Source: Pisolithus tinctorius
Taxonomy: Eukaryota > Basidiomycota > Agaricomycetes > Boletales > Pisolithaceae
Direction: 5' to 3'
Assembly (NCBI GenBank): GCA_024663395.1
Contig: JANFAH010000013.1
Coordinates: 682,001-746,000 of the forward strand
Length of the DNA: 64,000 nt
In this document: in pieces, positions 9,540 to 20,952 of the stretch
Numbering within the stretch: position 1 is the stretch's first letter
Layout: each line of letters starts with the position of its first letter
Made by a program: the position numbers and the translations under genes
The notes under the pieces: generated by a model
Seen by the model: the letters and a program-made list of their open reading frames with translations, nothing else
What the model was told of the DNA's origin: nothing
Databases searched by the model: none

Positions 9540-11682
9540 ATGCCTCCAAAAAAGCGTAGCAAGAATGCTCAGCCCATGATAGGTGCGTTTCTGACTTGCA
9601 TCACAGTGTCTCACTCACTCACACCTATGCTACAGAATCCACTGGACTAAAACCTGGGGCATGCTCTAACTGTCGAAAGCACAAGATACGTTGTAACATG
9701 TCTTCTGGAGCTGCTGCATGCTCTGCATGCACAAAGAGTGGATCTGAGTGTATTCCTCAGGAAAGTCAAACTCGGACTCATAGCAACACCACTCCACCCA
9801 TGGATGCTCAAGGGACCAGCAGGGCAAGCGAGGGCCAAGGACATGAAAAACCCAATAGTGCTGCTCCGCAACCCACCACCATGGGTCCAACTGATAGCTG
9901 GGCCAGACACCAATGCCAGCTAGAGTCAATGGCACAAAAAAACAAGGCCAGCATTGCACCAACATGCAACATCCCTTCATCGAATCCCATCCCAGAACTT
10001 GAGGACACATACAACCCTGGCACTGACTTTTTTCAATTAGATGTACCTACTACAACTGAGTTCATCAGTGGTATCACTGGCTACAACTCAGATATTGGGA
10101 TGGAGACATATGAAAGTGGAAGTGTTGAAGAGATCAACATGGATGCCTCAATGAACAGTACTGATGACTCCAATGATGGGGGAAATTTGACCTCAGGTTC
10201 GGAGGACCTTGACAGGCACATCGCACAATATCTCTGCCAGCGTTCTAAACCAACAGTTGGACACGCCCCTGGCAAATGGCAGCCTGGAAGACCCAAGGGC
10301 AGCTCAAAGATGGCAGTGGCTGAAGCGGTCACCACTGAGGAGCCCGAAACACATCGTATGTTATTATTTTCTAAACCTATTGTATAACTCACTGACTTCA
10401 CCCTAGCCTTCATGATCCAGTGTGTTGTTCGCCGACCCGATGGATCAAATTCACCCTTTGAGGTGTCATCCAATATCTCGCTCAACAATCTTCATCACAC
10501 CATCGCTGAAAAATTAGAACGTTTTCCCGTGCATATTTTACTACGATATCGATTAGATTCTGATAAGGCCAAAGCTGGAGTAACTTCAATAAATACAGGC
10601 AAGGAACTTGATATTTTCAAGAAAAGGATGGGGGAGCTCATCCTCCCACGACATCTCACCAATGGAAAGCTATCCACCCAACCACAGAAGAGTGTTGTTG
10701 TGTGCTTCGAAGATGGAGGTGCTGGAAATCCTGGTATTGTCAATAATGTGCCAGTATGTATGAGTCACTTTCACACATATTCAAAGTCCCTTACATTATT
10801 TTTAGGGTAAAACAGACTCATGTACAATGTCCTCTACAAGAAATAAGCCTGCTCCAGCAGCCACTGGCCAGTTAGAGGGAAACAGTCATCATGAAGAACT
10901 CATTGCTAAACTCCAGGACCACTGGAAATGTGGAACACACTCAAAAGGCCCTGAGTCCCCACAATACTGCTATTCTCCAAGTGGGAGCAGTGTTTGCTAT
11001 CATCTGACTCACTCTAATTTGTTATACTGGGCTGCCGAAATTGTATGTTTCATTTTTTCATTCAGTCCTACAATACACTTATGGTTTGTAATGATATCAG
11101 ATGGAAGGGAAAGCGACTGTGGATGAGAAACCTATTGGGGTCCGGACTGGTGACACAAAGCCATGTAGCCGCACAACTATGACAGTGCCACAAATGGGAC
11201 ATCTACTGGCAGGGTTTCCTGGCGGGCCATATGGCTTCCTCCCTCCTTACATGCAACCAAATTTGGGCTATCCGATGGGTAATTTTGGATGCTACCCACC
11301 TAACCAGCCCCTCGAGAACCCAATCAGTAATTTTGGACAGTACTATGATCCCAATCAGCCCTCTCGGACCCACCCTCATGATCCAACACCGACATCATCT
11401 CCCAGTACATCATCTTCACCCCCACTCCCACCCACCGACATCATTTCATGGTTTTCATCTCTTGATCTCAACGAGCAATGGAATGCTGATGGTGTGACTT
11501 TTGCACCATTTGGGCACATGCTGGCGAAGAAGGGTTTTGTTCGTATATCACAGCTAACTCCCACATTTGTCAAGCTCCAAGACTTGCAGGTGTGGCTCGG
11601 GATTGAGGTTGGGACAGCTATTCTGATTATGCAGTATGCAGAGGAGGATTGGAATGCTGTGAGGTCAGGAGCCCATGCTTAG
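9540..11682 (+). CDS. Accessory Zn2Cys6 protein carried by the mariner-type element, 5 exons, intact
   Basis: A 642-residue protein encoded inside the transposon. Exons are 9540-9582, 9636-10355, 10407-10753, 10806-11042 and 11101-11682, and the total is an exact multiple of three. The N-terminus has a basic PPKKRSK stretch that could be a nuclear signal. A Zn(II)2Cys6 motif follows (CX2CX6CX8CX2CX6C, starting CSNCRKHKIRC). Next come a low-complexity linker, a segment from MIQCVVRRPDG to KRMGEL that may be a small folded domain, and a Cys/His block (DHWKCGTHSKG, YCYSP, LLYWAAEI, GKATVDEKP) of a kind I recall in repeated mushroom proteins. A Pro-rich stretch leads to a helical C-terminus resembling a SAM domain (SSLDLNEQW, GIEVGTAILIMQYAEEDW). 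The function is unknown; DNA binding and a role in transposition or host regulation are inferences. The gene is intact although the transposase beside it is broken. Confidence 0.8.
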
Positions 11683-11895
11683 GTTGCAGAATGTCTATCA
11701 TCCCACATGTCTACTGCTGTCAATTGTGTCTTGTCGTTATCAATGTCCTTGCACAATTTTTTGTGCCTCACGTCCTTTCTTTCAACGTCAACCACAGCCT
11801 CAAAGTGTCAAAGAATGTTATTGAACATGCACCAAATAGCTACCCCACTGATATTAGTGCCAAATGGTTGTCTACATGTAGTACATAGCTCGAGA

Positions 11896-12111
11896 CCCAT
11901 ATCCCGAGGTCGCTAAATACCGAAATTGTCCAACCACATTTTTTAGACCTCGGTCATCTGAAATCAAGTTCCGTCATTTTTTCCGAGTCAAATGGTATTT
12001 CTTTCATTGAATTCCGATGGTGCATTGAGGAGATATGGTCGACGGAAGTTGGGTGCTTTTTTTTCTTACATAAAAAGTCATGTGGCCAACTTGCCTGAAA
12101 TCGACAGTAAC
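11896..12111 (-). repeat. Right terminal inverted repeat
   Basis: The reverse complement of the left terminal repeat. The outermost about 80 bp (12030-12111) are nearly identical to the left end, including GCCTGAAATCGACAGTAAC; inner parts are diverged. Confidence 0.88.
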
Positions 12112-12444
12112 TGGTAATGACTTTTCCGAGGACTTAATAGCCGTTGACCACAGCACAGAAATCTATCTGGGGCATTCAAATAGGGTCTGTGCACCATGAA
12201 AGCATGGTTCTCGTTGAAACCATTATGATAGAGGGTTCGTCGGCTTGAGCTGTAGGCCACCACCAAGGTACAGGGAGTTGACAGAGAGTGTACCCGACTG
12301 GATCAGTAACCGGAATGATCTGGACAGTGGTGTACACCTGTCTTCCATAATAACCTATCGTTCACTTCCGTTCTCCTGGATCTTCTGAAGGAGGATCAGA
12401 AATAAATCAGCTTTGGTGGCAGAACATAGGATGGAATAGACAGT

Positions 12445-12640
12445 GTTGGAACCTCGGTGTGTTACATGGGAAGGTACAAAACATAACGATTGACATGGGA
12501 ATATCAGTACTGTCATATGTAGTCCATGTTGATCTCACAGTTTGTCTTGCGCGTTTTCTAATCTTTTACTTGACAATCTTTCGAACCAGTACTTGACCCT
12601 CTTGCACCTGGAGGGCGCAGACAAAGCTGCCACAGGAGTA
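12445..12640 (-). pseudogene. 3' remnant of a DUF4470/MYND gene
   Basis: This stretch matches the 3' end and downstream flank of the two full MYND genes at 16813 and 33343. The minus strand still reads a degraded SRCKRVKY MYND piece, followed by a one-base insertion and a stop. Only the last few dozen codons survive and no upstream part is present. It is evidence for a third, now lost, copy of the gene pair. Confidence 0.7.
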
Positions 12641-12689
12641 TGCGTATACTCGAACCTGTGAGCTCATACACTGTTATGTACTAACTCAT

Positions 12690-13030
12690 TCACGTTTTTA
12701 AGCCTTGTTCTTTGTCCCAGAACTTTTGTCACCACACGTGCCCCGGGCCAGCAGGAAGCAATTTGTGTGAGTATATTCTGCATAAACGTGTGACTAAGCA
12801 ACGGCGACCAACTTCGGTTACACAATGACCCGACTCACCTCATCCACACAGCGTCATCGAAATTCGGGCCATCTTGGTGGAAATTGTCAGCAAGTTCGAG
12901 GCTTCCCTGACTGAGGAAGCTGAGAGAATTCGTCGGGATCCATGTGTGCTGATGGCCCAGGGATTCGATTACCGCTCGCTATATCGGTCTCTCCCTGGGA
13001 ACAGGAAGCGCGAAGTAATTGATTTACCAA
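12690..13030 (+). pseudogene. Relic of a P450 3' end
   Basis: It resembles the last exon and preceding intron of the nearby P450 genes. The frame gives EIRAILVEIVSKFEASLTEE, then IRRDPCVLMA, comparable to IEIQAFLVEIINQFEVSLTE of the intact gene. The heme-binding exon is absent and the end is scrambled. A similar, longer relic lies at 29340-29990 before the second P450 copy, so the relic was part of the unit that duplicated. Confidence 0.7.
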
Positions 13031-13669
13031 AGGTGCGCTGCTAGCTACACCCTTGAGCGTTCGTTGAGTTCGTCCCTCTTGACGGAATATTGTTAAGGAG
13101 TGTCGTGCAGTTTGCTATTCCCAGTTTTTTTGTTAATAACCTCGTCTGGTCGCGTTGTAAGATGTTTCGACGTCCATCGATGTACGCATCTCGCGTATAA
13201 GAAATACCGTGGTATGTGCCAACTGATATGAGATCCAGATTCACGGCTTCTTTCCGCATGGGACTGGCGCACGCTGGGTTGTACATACATGGGAGCCGGT
13301 AAGACGGTGGAGACCGTCGTCAGTGGCACACGATTGAATAATGTCACATTTTCCTCGTCATCGCATCTGACTCGAGCGTGTCAGCTTGCATGCCATATCC
13401 ACTGGATAGAAGCGTTCGTTGCAACCATCAGGTTTGATCGGTTTTGACTTTTTAGGACAGCTTACCCCTAACTATTAGTCAAGCACTATGACACACACTA
13501 CAAAGGAAGACTCTATGTCAATGATCATTACAGTAATTACTTCCTGACGAGCGTGTTGCTCATATTCGGTGTACCGCTTGCCATACTACCGACTCCCGGC
13601 ACCCAATGTTGGTGAGTAATTCATCATAACAATGCGAATACCGTGAATGGATGCGTACAGATTCATATG

Positions 13670-13679
13670 GTATATAAAC
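13670..13679 (+). promoter_or_regulatory. TATA box of P450 copy A
   Basis: GGTATATAAACA lies about 48 nt upstream of the ATG at 13719. The same sequence is conserved upstream of P450 copy B at about 30612. Confidence 0.6.
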
Positions 13680-13718
13680 AACGCTGCGTTCTGGAGAGAC
13701 TGCTCATCAGCTTCTCAG

Positions 13719-15982
13719 ATGGATCGCTACTTGACTCCCCTGTGCCTTTCCCTCGTCTTATATGCTATCTACAGGCGTTACACCAGAATGTCTCTTTCTC
13801 GGGTGCGCGGACCTAAGCCCACATCGTTCCTTTTTGGTGAGTGTACCATTCACTCGGTTATCCCCATCCTGAGTTGTACTGCACAGGGAACCTTCCTGAA
13901 TTGTACCAGGGCATGGCCGGTGAAGCAGAGTTCCGTTGGAAAAACCTCTACGGCAATGTCATCCGAGTCAAAGGCATCCTTGGCGTAGGTATGCTGCTAC
14001 TTTATGCGAGGTTTTCTTATCTTCCTTCATAGGAGGATCAACTTGTGGTTGCTGATCCGAAAGCATTGTCACGGATATTCGTCCCTGCCGCGTATCAGTT
14101 CCCAAAAGTACCAGAACGTCGAATTCTGACTTTCATGATGCTGGGAAAGAGTGTTCTCTGGGCAGATGGTATGTTGAAACCTGAGATCCAGCGGAAGCTC
14201 ATCTGACAATGTCATATCGGCAGGCGACGTCCATAAGCGACAGAGGAAGATATTGAATCCTGGCTTCGGGGGAGCTGAATCAAGGGCATTCTTAGCAGTA
14301 TCACAGGCTTCTGCACAGGCCGTAAGTTGCTTGCCATCGGATACGGCTTGAGGCTGATCTATTGTTAAGATGGTCGGAAAATGGATGGAACTCGTTGAGG
14401 CTGATAATAGTGGCAAGATTGTAATGGACATCCCCAGCTGGGTCTCTCGAGCAGCTTTGAACGCCATAGGAGAAGGTATGTAAATGTAGCAATCGACTTC
14501 ATGATCTGGCCTTATATTTTCAATTTCAAATCAGGTGCCTTCGACATCCGGCTGGGTAGCCTCGAGAATTCGGAGAGCCCGCTGGCAAAGAATTACCAAG
14601 GGTTGCTGTACGTCGTTATACCGTCTTTCTCTGGAGGACGGGGTTGATCTTGCTGCCCAGGCTGAGCGTCTTTGGTTCCCCTTCGGCGCTACAAATCTTC
14701 ATTCAGGAAGCTATCAAGTACATTCCGACATCGATCCTCGAATACTGGGTCAAGTACGCCCCCGTCTCCCGAGCCACACGTCTCCGTGAAGCGAAGAAAG
14801 TCACCACCGCCACTGCGGCAACTATGGTGACAGAGAAGGCAGAGTCTCTTTTGCAAGGGAAGGGGAGCAGGGATATTTTCTCGCTGCTTGGTGAGTGGTA
14901 CGTGACTCCTATGACCTATGTAATCATCGTTTTCGCAGTCAAAGCAAACATGGACGCTGATGCGAAGAACAAGCTGAGTGATGAAGAGCTTTACTCGCAG
15001 ATGCGGTACGTTTACATGCCGAAGACAGCGATTTTATCAACTAACTGTTGTCGTAGTGTAATCCTGTTTGCGGGACACGAAACGACTTCAAATTCGATCG
15101 GTTGGGCTCTGCTGGAAATGTCCCGAGCTCCTGAGATACAGTCGAGACTCAGATCGGAGATAAGGCAACACGAGTCTGCCGTCCACGCTCGTGGCGACAC
15201 GCAGTTCACTGCGTCCGACTTGGATAATATGCCATACTTGAATGCCGTCGTTAAGGCAAGTACACGTTTGATGTCTCGACGCAGTGATTCACCCAACGTT
15301 GGTAATTATAGGAAACTTTGCGATATCATTGTATACTGCCTCAGGTGTTTCGCATGGCTGGTCAGGACTACGTTCTGCCACTTTCCCAACCAATTACGAC
15401 GGAATCAGGCGAATTAATGCATGAGATACTCGTTCCGAAAGGGACCCGGATTATAGCATCTGTTGCTGCATACAATCGGTTCGTTATTTCTATCATTTCC
15501 ACATGGGATATGTACTGAAGATGTTACAGCAATAAGGACATGTGGGGTGAAGATGCCGACGTGTTTAATCCGGACCGTTGGTTGGATGGCATTGCGAAGG
15601 ACAAAAAGGAAGCTGCCGTTGGTGTATACTCCAGCCTGTGAGTCCGTGTGTATTTGCCTACGCATTTTGCTCATTCTCCTCCTAGGCTGACATTTGGTGG
15701 TGGACCCCGCGCATGCCTAGGTTGGCGATTTGCGTAAGTACTGCCATGTTTCACGCGCAAGAGTATGGCTGAACAACACCTATGCGTCACAGTGTCATCG
15801 AGATCCAAGCGTTTCTGGTGGAGATTATCAACCAATTCGAAGTATCGCTCACAGAGAAAGCGATGCATATTCGACGTGAGTCCTCTCTGGTGATGGTGCC
15901 TACCGTGGAGGGCGAGGTCAGTCGTGGAGTTCAGTTACCACTCACCATATCTGTCGCTCCGCGGGATGACGACGCGTACTGA
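13719..15982 (+). CDS. Cytochrome P450, copy A, 13 exons
   Basis: A microsomal P450 monooxygenase of about 550 residues. The N-terminus has a membrane anchor (LTPLCLSLVLYAIYRRY). The I-helix motif is FAGHETTSNS, the K-helix ExxR is ETLR, the PERF-type motif is FNPDRW, and the heme loop is FGGGPRACLG with its Cys ligand. Twelve short introns restore one frame. Eleven are GT-AG, but the intron just before ETLR begins GCAAGT (GC-AG) where copy B has GTAAAC. All key residues are present and I see no stop in the spliced frame. It converges on the DUF4470/MYND gene at 16813. The substrate is unknown, and I cannot place the CYP family. Confidence 0.87.
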
Positions 15983-16812
15983 GCAAGATGATGGTTTTAC
16001 CAGTGATTCATTGCCAACTGTACTGTAGAACGGGGGGAGCTGCGATCCGCGAATAATTCTGCCGTATGTTGCTTTTTATTTCCTTCTTCATTTGCCTACC
16101 TCGACCTGTTGTAAGAGTTTCATTCAACGGTGTACATAGCATATCCCCTGGACGCCGTCAGGGTTATTAATGGTCTCTAATCACACTGTAATCCGATTGG
16201 AATACCAACTAGCGGCTCAGTATTGCTATGAGGATAAATTTATAAATCCTCGGAGATGTTATTGCGACAGAATCCTCGGGCAACAAATAACTGTAAAGCA
16301 GGCTCTGTTGTTTCGACAACAATCGATCTTGAGTAAGAGCAGAGGCTATTCCACTGTATGCCCCGTGTTCCAGGGGAGCCGAGTCACTTCCGAAGATGAA
16401 CCAGTCGACAGCAAGATCCTCACATGCAGGTGGTACGGAATTATCATTATCATGCTTCCAGTAATTCTTACCGTGTGCATAGGTGTACGTATGGCCATCA
16501 CGAACGCCTACGATGCCCTGGATGCGTACACAACACGGCCATACCCAAAAGTGAGAAGATCTGGGCACTACCGTCGAGGGCGGCTGACAGAAACAGCGAT
16601 GAGTTTAAGTCCATGCTATTACTTCGTGCCTCAGATTCGGAAAGTACCAGCACCCAACATCTGACAGCGAGTCATGACAGCAAGGTAGTAAGCCTGAAAG
16701 AAAAAGGCGGCACATAGTATGGAACCAAAAGTACTGAAACCCTGAGGTATTATGGATGAATGGACTGGCATAAACATAACAATTGACATGGGAATACCAG
16801 TGCTATCATAGC
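15983..16812. other. Intergenic, with an indel relative to copy B
   Basis: This is the shared 3' region of two convergent genes. Bases about 16218-16645 have no counterpart in copy B, where the flanks join near 33165. I see no ORF, terminal repeat or other recognisable content in the extra sequence. Confidence 0.6.
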
Positions 16813-19800
16813 TCACGTTGACACACAGCTCGTCTTGTGCGTTTTCCAGTCCTTTACTTGACAATCTTTCGAGCAGTACTTGACCTTCCTGCACCTGGAG
16901 CACGCAGACAGTGGAGCGCCACCTTTTCCGCACGCCGCACACCCTGTCAAGGCGGGAGGCCCAACCGGGTCGTCCATCTGCATCCCTACCTTCTCCATGT
17001 ACGAGACGGCGAATAAGGGACTAATTGCTGCCCTCGTCGCGTATTTGGCGGAGACGCTGCCATACCGTTCCCTTAACACTTTCGTCCCGATGCCCATCCC
17101 GCAAGAGCACCACGGCACCTTCTTTGGGTCCGACCCGGCACCTGGGTAGAGTGGAATAGAGTCATGAACGAGGTACTCGCAACTTGACTTGTGCTTCCAA
17201 GTACGGCACCGCTCGATTAACAGAGGAAGCAAATGTCTCCATGCTTCGGATTCGTGAGCATCTGTTTTGATGGAAAGTACCTGTGTTATCTCTCTTTTCA
17301 ATTTGTCCTGAATATCATTCGATCCAGGTATGATCCACGAATCAGCTACGACCGTGTGGGAGCCAATATCAAGTCGGACATCGGTAACAAGAATCGTTGC
17401 GTAGGATGCGTTCTCTACAGGGTTCCACAAGGCGAACTCAGTGTGAATGGGCCCTTGCAATCCTGTGGCAGAAATAAGAAGAGTGTGAAGAGAGTCCTTC
17501 AAGTTCATCATCGTGTCAGGCGTAGTAGATCCGGGGAACGTGTTCCGGTTACGCGCTATGCGCTCCCTTTGCGAAAACATAAGTCCGACATGCGGTCCAA
17601 GCCAGTCGAATGCTTTGTGACTCCTGGAGGGTTTGAAGGATGGACAACGATCCAAATTCATGCGGTGCATACTCCAGAGCGTCGGTACGCCGTAATCAAA
17701 GGTCGTTCTGAAATTCCCCGCCACATTAGATTCTCCCTTGACGTTGAGTGTCAGTGTCATTGGCGCAACTACCTGTTCTAACATTAATCACAGGTTGTAC
17801 AAGGTGTCTACGACACTCACTTCGACGTATTTCGATTTCCGCGCTATGCGAAGCTTGGCGTTTGTTGCGTCAATGGGGAGAGGGAAGGAGATGATATGCT
17901 GGTATTGGCCGACGCATAGCTTGGCTTTGTTGAGAGACAACTGCTCCACGGTGACCGTGCAACCACTAGAAAGTGATGCCTGTCCTGCAGCATCTACGAC
18001 GTCGATGTGTGCAGTGAGCGACTGAATATGCGTATTGGACTCATCCATTTCCACGTGGATTGGATGTCCCCGAGTCATCGTGTCCAATTTAGGAGGTACA
18101 AGCGGGAACTCCGAATTGATCGTGCCTTCGCTGGCTGTTGGTGCCCTTATCAGAACATGGGCATATCGTTCATCGGTCAGAAGAGCTTTGAACAGGCACA
18201 TTTCTAGCCCCAATTTTTGCGCCAAAGCCGCCGCAGGTCCCAAGGTGGAGCGTACCGCCAGGCCAACAGTTCCGCCAGACGTGTGGATGAGAGTGGTAGA
18301 AAGAACAGGGAAGGAGACAATTAATGGCGATGTGCCACTGATGCCCGTCCTGTCCTCGACGACGACAGCCACCTTATTCTCCCCCTCGCCTGACACCTCA
18401 AGCTTACCGAATGAAGCAGAGATACATGCGAAGGCATTATGCTTGGAATCGGCTCGTATTTCGCATTGCAAAATAGGCGTGCCAGCATTTGAAAGGTCAG
18501 ATTGTACTTTGGCGATGGCGTGACGTGGAACCACCAGCACAACTGTTACGACCTCAGGGACCGTGCTCCACGACCTGAAAATGGGAGGGTCTTCTTGAGA
18601 GCGAAGTTCCCGTACTTCCGCAGGGCTAAGCCAGGGAAGCCAGAAACCTGCAAGGTGTAGTTGACAGACCATTTCTTGATAGAAGTTCGACCCGGTGAGA
18701 AGTGTATGGTCCTGTAGAATCAATACCTCTAGATCATTGATGACTTTGTTCCAGTCGTAGCGGACTCTTGTCCTGATATGTGCAAGCAACAAAGCAAAGC
18801 TGCGGCGCGTATAATGGATAATCCCTGAGAACCGTATCTTCTGCATCAACTGAGATTTACCAAGGGACAGGATGGCCATCCGTTTCCTAAGATCCTCATC
18901 GGAGAACATCTTCAAGTATATGTCGAACAACTCTCCGGCCAATTGGTGTGGGGCAAACGAAAGTTCGCCTTCATGTAAACTGTCGGAGAGATGACCAAAA
19001 TTGATATGCTTCCAAGCAAGGCGTTCATGATATTGGTTTGCAGAAGAGTTTGCAATAGACTGCATCATAGTCTCGGAGGTGTTGGAACGTGTGGTGAAAC
19101 AGGATATATAGGCGGAAGGGATGACGCCTAAAAGTAGCGAGATGGTAGAGAGGTCCCCGCACAAGTGGTCTAGGATACCTTGGGCAGGTGAATCACCTGC
19201 AGGCAGTAGGGCTTCTGTGTAAATTGTTGACGAGGGTGAGTTGGAGAGGAGAGGAGTAGTGACGGTGAGCAGGTTTTGCAATCCAAGATGATCAAGAAGA
19301 TTAGAGGTCTCAATGACATTGAAGGAGGTCGGAGCGGGAGATGGAGTGCTTGGAGAGTATGACGCGTCATCGAGCTGTACCACTGATCGCTTCCACGGCG
19401 CGATGAATATCGGTGTGTGCGCCATGGAAGGCCTGTTAACGAAGTGAAGTGCCTGACAGAACGCAAGTGCCTCTCCAGCATACATCCGCACTACCAAGGA
19501 TGCTGAGGACACACTTGTGTTCTGGACACGGCGTATGACAGCCTTGCACCAGGTACTAAATTGCTGGCGCGCAGTCTGCACGATTTTGTGGATTACCGAT
19601 GGTGACTTCGTAGACAATTCAAGACCAGAAGATGCTAGAGCTTCTGCAAGATGAAAACCCGAAATGGGGTCTGTACCATAGTGCACAGCGAACTCGTTTC
19701 CGAACAAGGAGAAAGCAAAAGTAGGATTGGGGTTGTTCGCTGGTTTCACGTCTGGGGACCCGTCATCCGTGACACCGGTCGTCCAAAAACGCTTGAACTG

Positions 19801-20548
19801 TTCTGTAACAGCGAACAATGTTAGTGGGGCAAGGGGCCCCGCTGAACGCATAGAAGTCATTACAAGGCCGTCTTCGTGTGGCTTCCGCACGTTCTTGATA
19901 CCATCCTGAAAGTTACCTTTGAACCGCTTAGCTTGCTTAGCATTGAAGTTCGATGTCCCGAGCCAAAGTTTCCAGAATCGACCTATCTCCGAAAGCGTAT
20001 CTGAGTTGCACATGGTGACGATGTGCGCATAAGGACCTTGTCTCCACGATTCCAGACTTTCTGCAAGCGGAACAAGCTTGCGACATTGTTCGATCAGCAA
20101 TGAGAGCGAGTTTTCGTCAAGCATCATGTGATAAAATATGTTCCAGATAGTGGAAAGTCTATCTTCAGCCCCATCATCGGCTAAGAGGGTAAAGAGTAAC
20201 GTGTTTCGAGCTATTAAAAAATGGCATGGGCGAAGTAGCACTCGTTCAAATTAGCTGCACATACCAAGGACGGCGGCTTCATAATCACAGCAGGTGATGT
20301 CGAGCTTGCGAGGTTCTACTGATCCCAAAGTTAGAAGCAAAAATATTCCAAGTATGACACGAGATCATACCACTGGACGTCGAGGTATCAGCGTACACCG
20401 TGTATAAAATGTGCCTAGGGTCGCCACAGCCGAGGAGGAGCACATCCGCCTTGCGTTCGGGGGGCAATTCCTCTGTGAGGCAAACAGCAGACGTGTTGCC
20501 AAGGGGATAGAAGTAAATTCGACCTGGCCAGTACAAAACGTGGGACAT
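16813..20548 (-). CDS. DUF4470/MYND zinc-finger protein, copy A, 4 exons
   Basis: A 1193-residue protein. Exons are 20548-20371, 20318-20265, 20210-17821 and 17772-16813. The N-terminus reads LYWPGRIYFYPLGNTSAVCL and LLGCGDPRHILYTVYAD, then PRKLDITCCDYEAAVLARN, which is the DUF4470 signature of fungal and animal MYND proteins. A long middle region has no motif I can name. The C-terminus is a MYND zinc finger (CAACGKGG, CSRCRKVKYCSKDCQ, W, HKTSC). The last intron (gtgagt...gaacag, 48 bp) joins what would otherwise look like two genes. MYND fingers usually mediate protein-protein contacts; the role of this protein is not known. It converges on the P450 at 13719. Confidence 0.85.
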
Positions 20549-20952
20549 AGTCTGGATAGAACTGGTACTGGATGTGAGTAGGAGCCAACCGCAAGTCTGG
20601 TTGTGTGGCAGCGAGCTGAACCCACCACTTTTTAAGTACAGGCTGAGTTGGAAGTTGGAACAAAGGGAACCCCAAGCGCCGCCTCAAGGCCTCCTGCTGC
20701 TTGGATTACATGGAAGGGTATGTATTAATCGGGGTTCAATTGGTGACAAGGCTGAAGGGCATCATGGATCTCAGATAAGGGCATTTGCCGATGCACACCC
20801 GCCTTTTCGGTCGTGTCGATCACGGCGAGCCTGAGGTACCATCAGACGACCTGCAGACAGTCGCTCTCGCGAAGAGTGACCTTCAGCGCTTCATCGAAGT
20901 CCGAACTCTTATCATAAGAACCCTGGTTCGGTGTGAACGGTTGTACCCCATT
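20549..20952. other. Intergenic region between divergent genes
   Basis: The upstream region shared by the DUF4470/MYND gene (-) and the CoA-transferase (+). The left part to about 20690 is conserved in duplicate copy B; the rest is unique. I see no further gene. Confidence 0.55.

Larger units (their letters stand above)
7895..12111 (+). mobile_element. Tc1/mariner-type (DD34E) DNA transposon with an accessory gene, 4.2 kb
   Basis: A DNA transposon bounded by long inverted repeats. It contains a DDE transposase at 8147-9352 and, on the same strand, an unrelated multi-exon gene at 9540-11682. The left end reads GTTACTGTCTATTTCAGGC and the right end is its near-perfect reverse complement. TA precedes the left end (7893-7894) and TG follows the right end, compatible with a TA target duplication in which one copy has mutated. 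The transposase is broken, but the element's outline is complete. Confidence 0.88.
12690..20690. repeat. Segmental duplication, copy A
   Basis: It contains a P450 relic, an intact P450, and a convergent DUF4470/MYND gene, with intergenic sequence also conserved. The matching copy B is at about 29640-37190, in the same orientation. Homology fades on the right at about 20690, after a shared CAACCGCAAGTCT block. The copies differ by scattered substitutions and an indel of about 430 bp after the P450. Confidence 0.85.

Noticed and set aside
17233..17781. Plus-strand ORF of 182 codons opposite the MYND gene
   Set aside because: It is antisense to a conserved coding exon, and the corresponding frame is broken into different pieces in copy B.
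17788..20241. The large DUF4470 ORF and the MYND ORF as two separate genes
   Set aside because: A 48-bp GT-AG intron joins them in frame in copy A, and an equivalent intron with the same phase does so in copy B.
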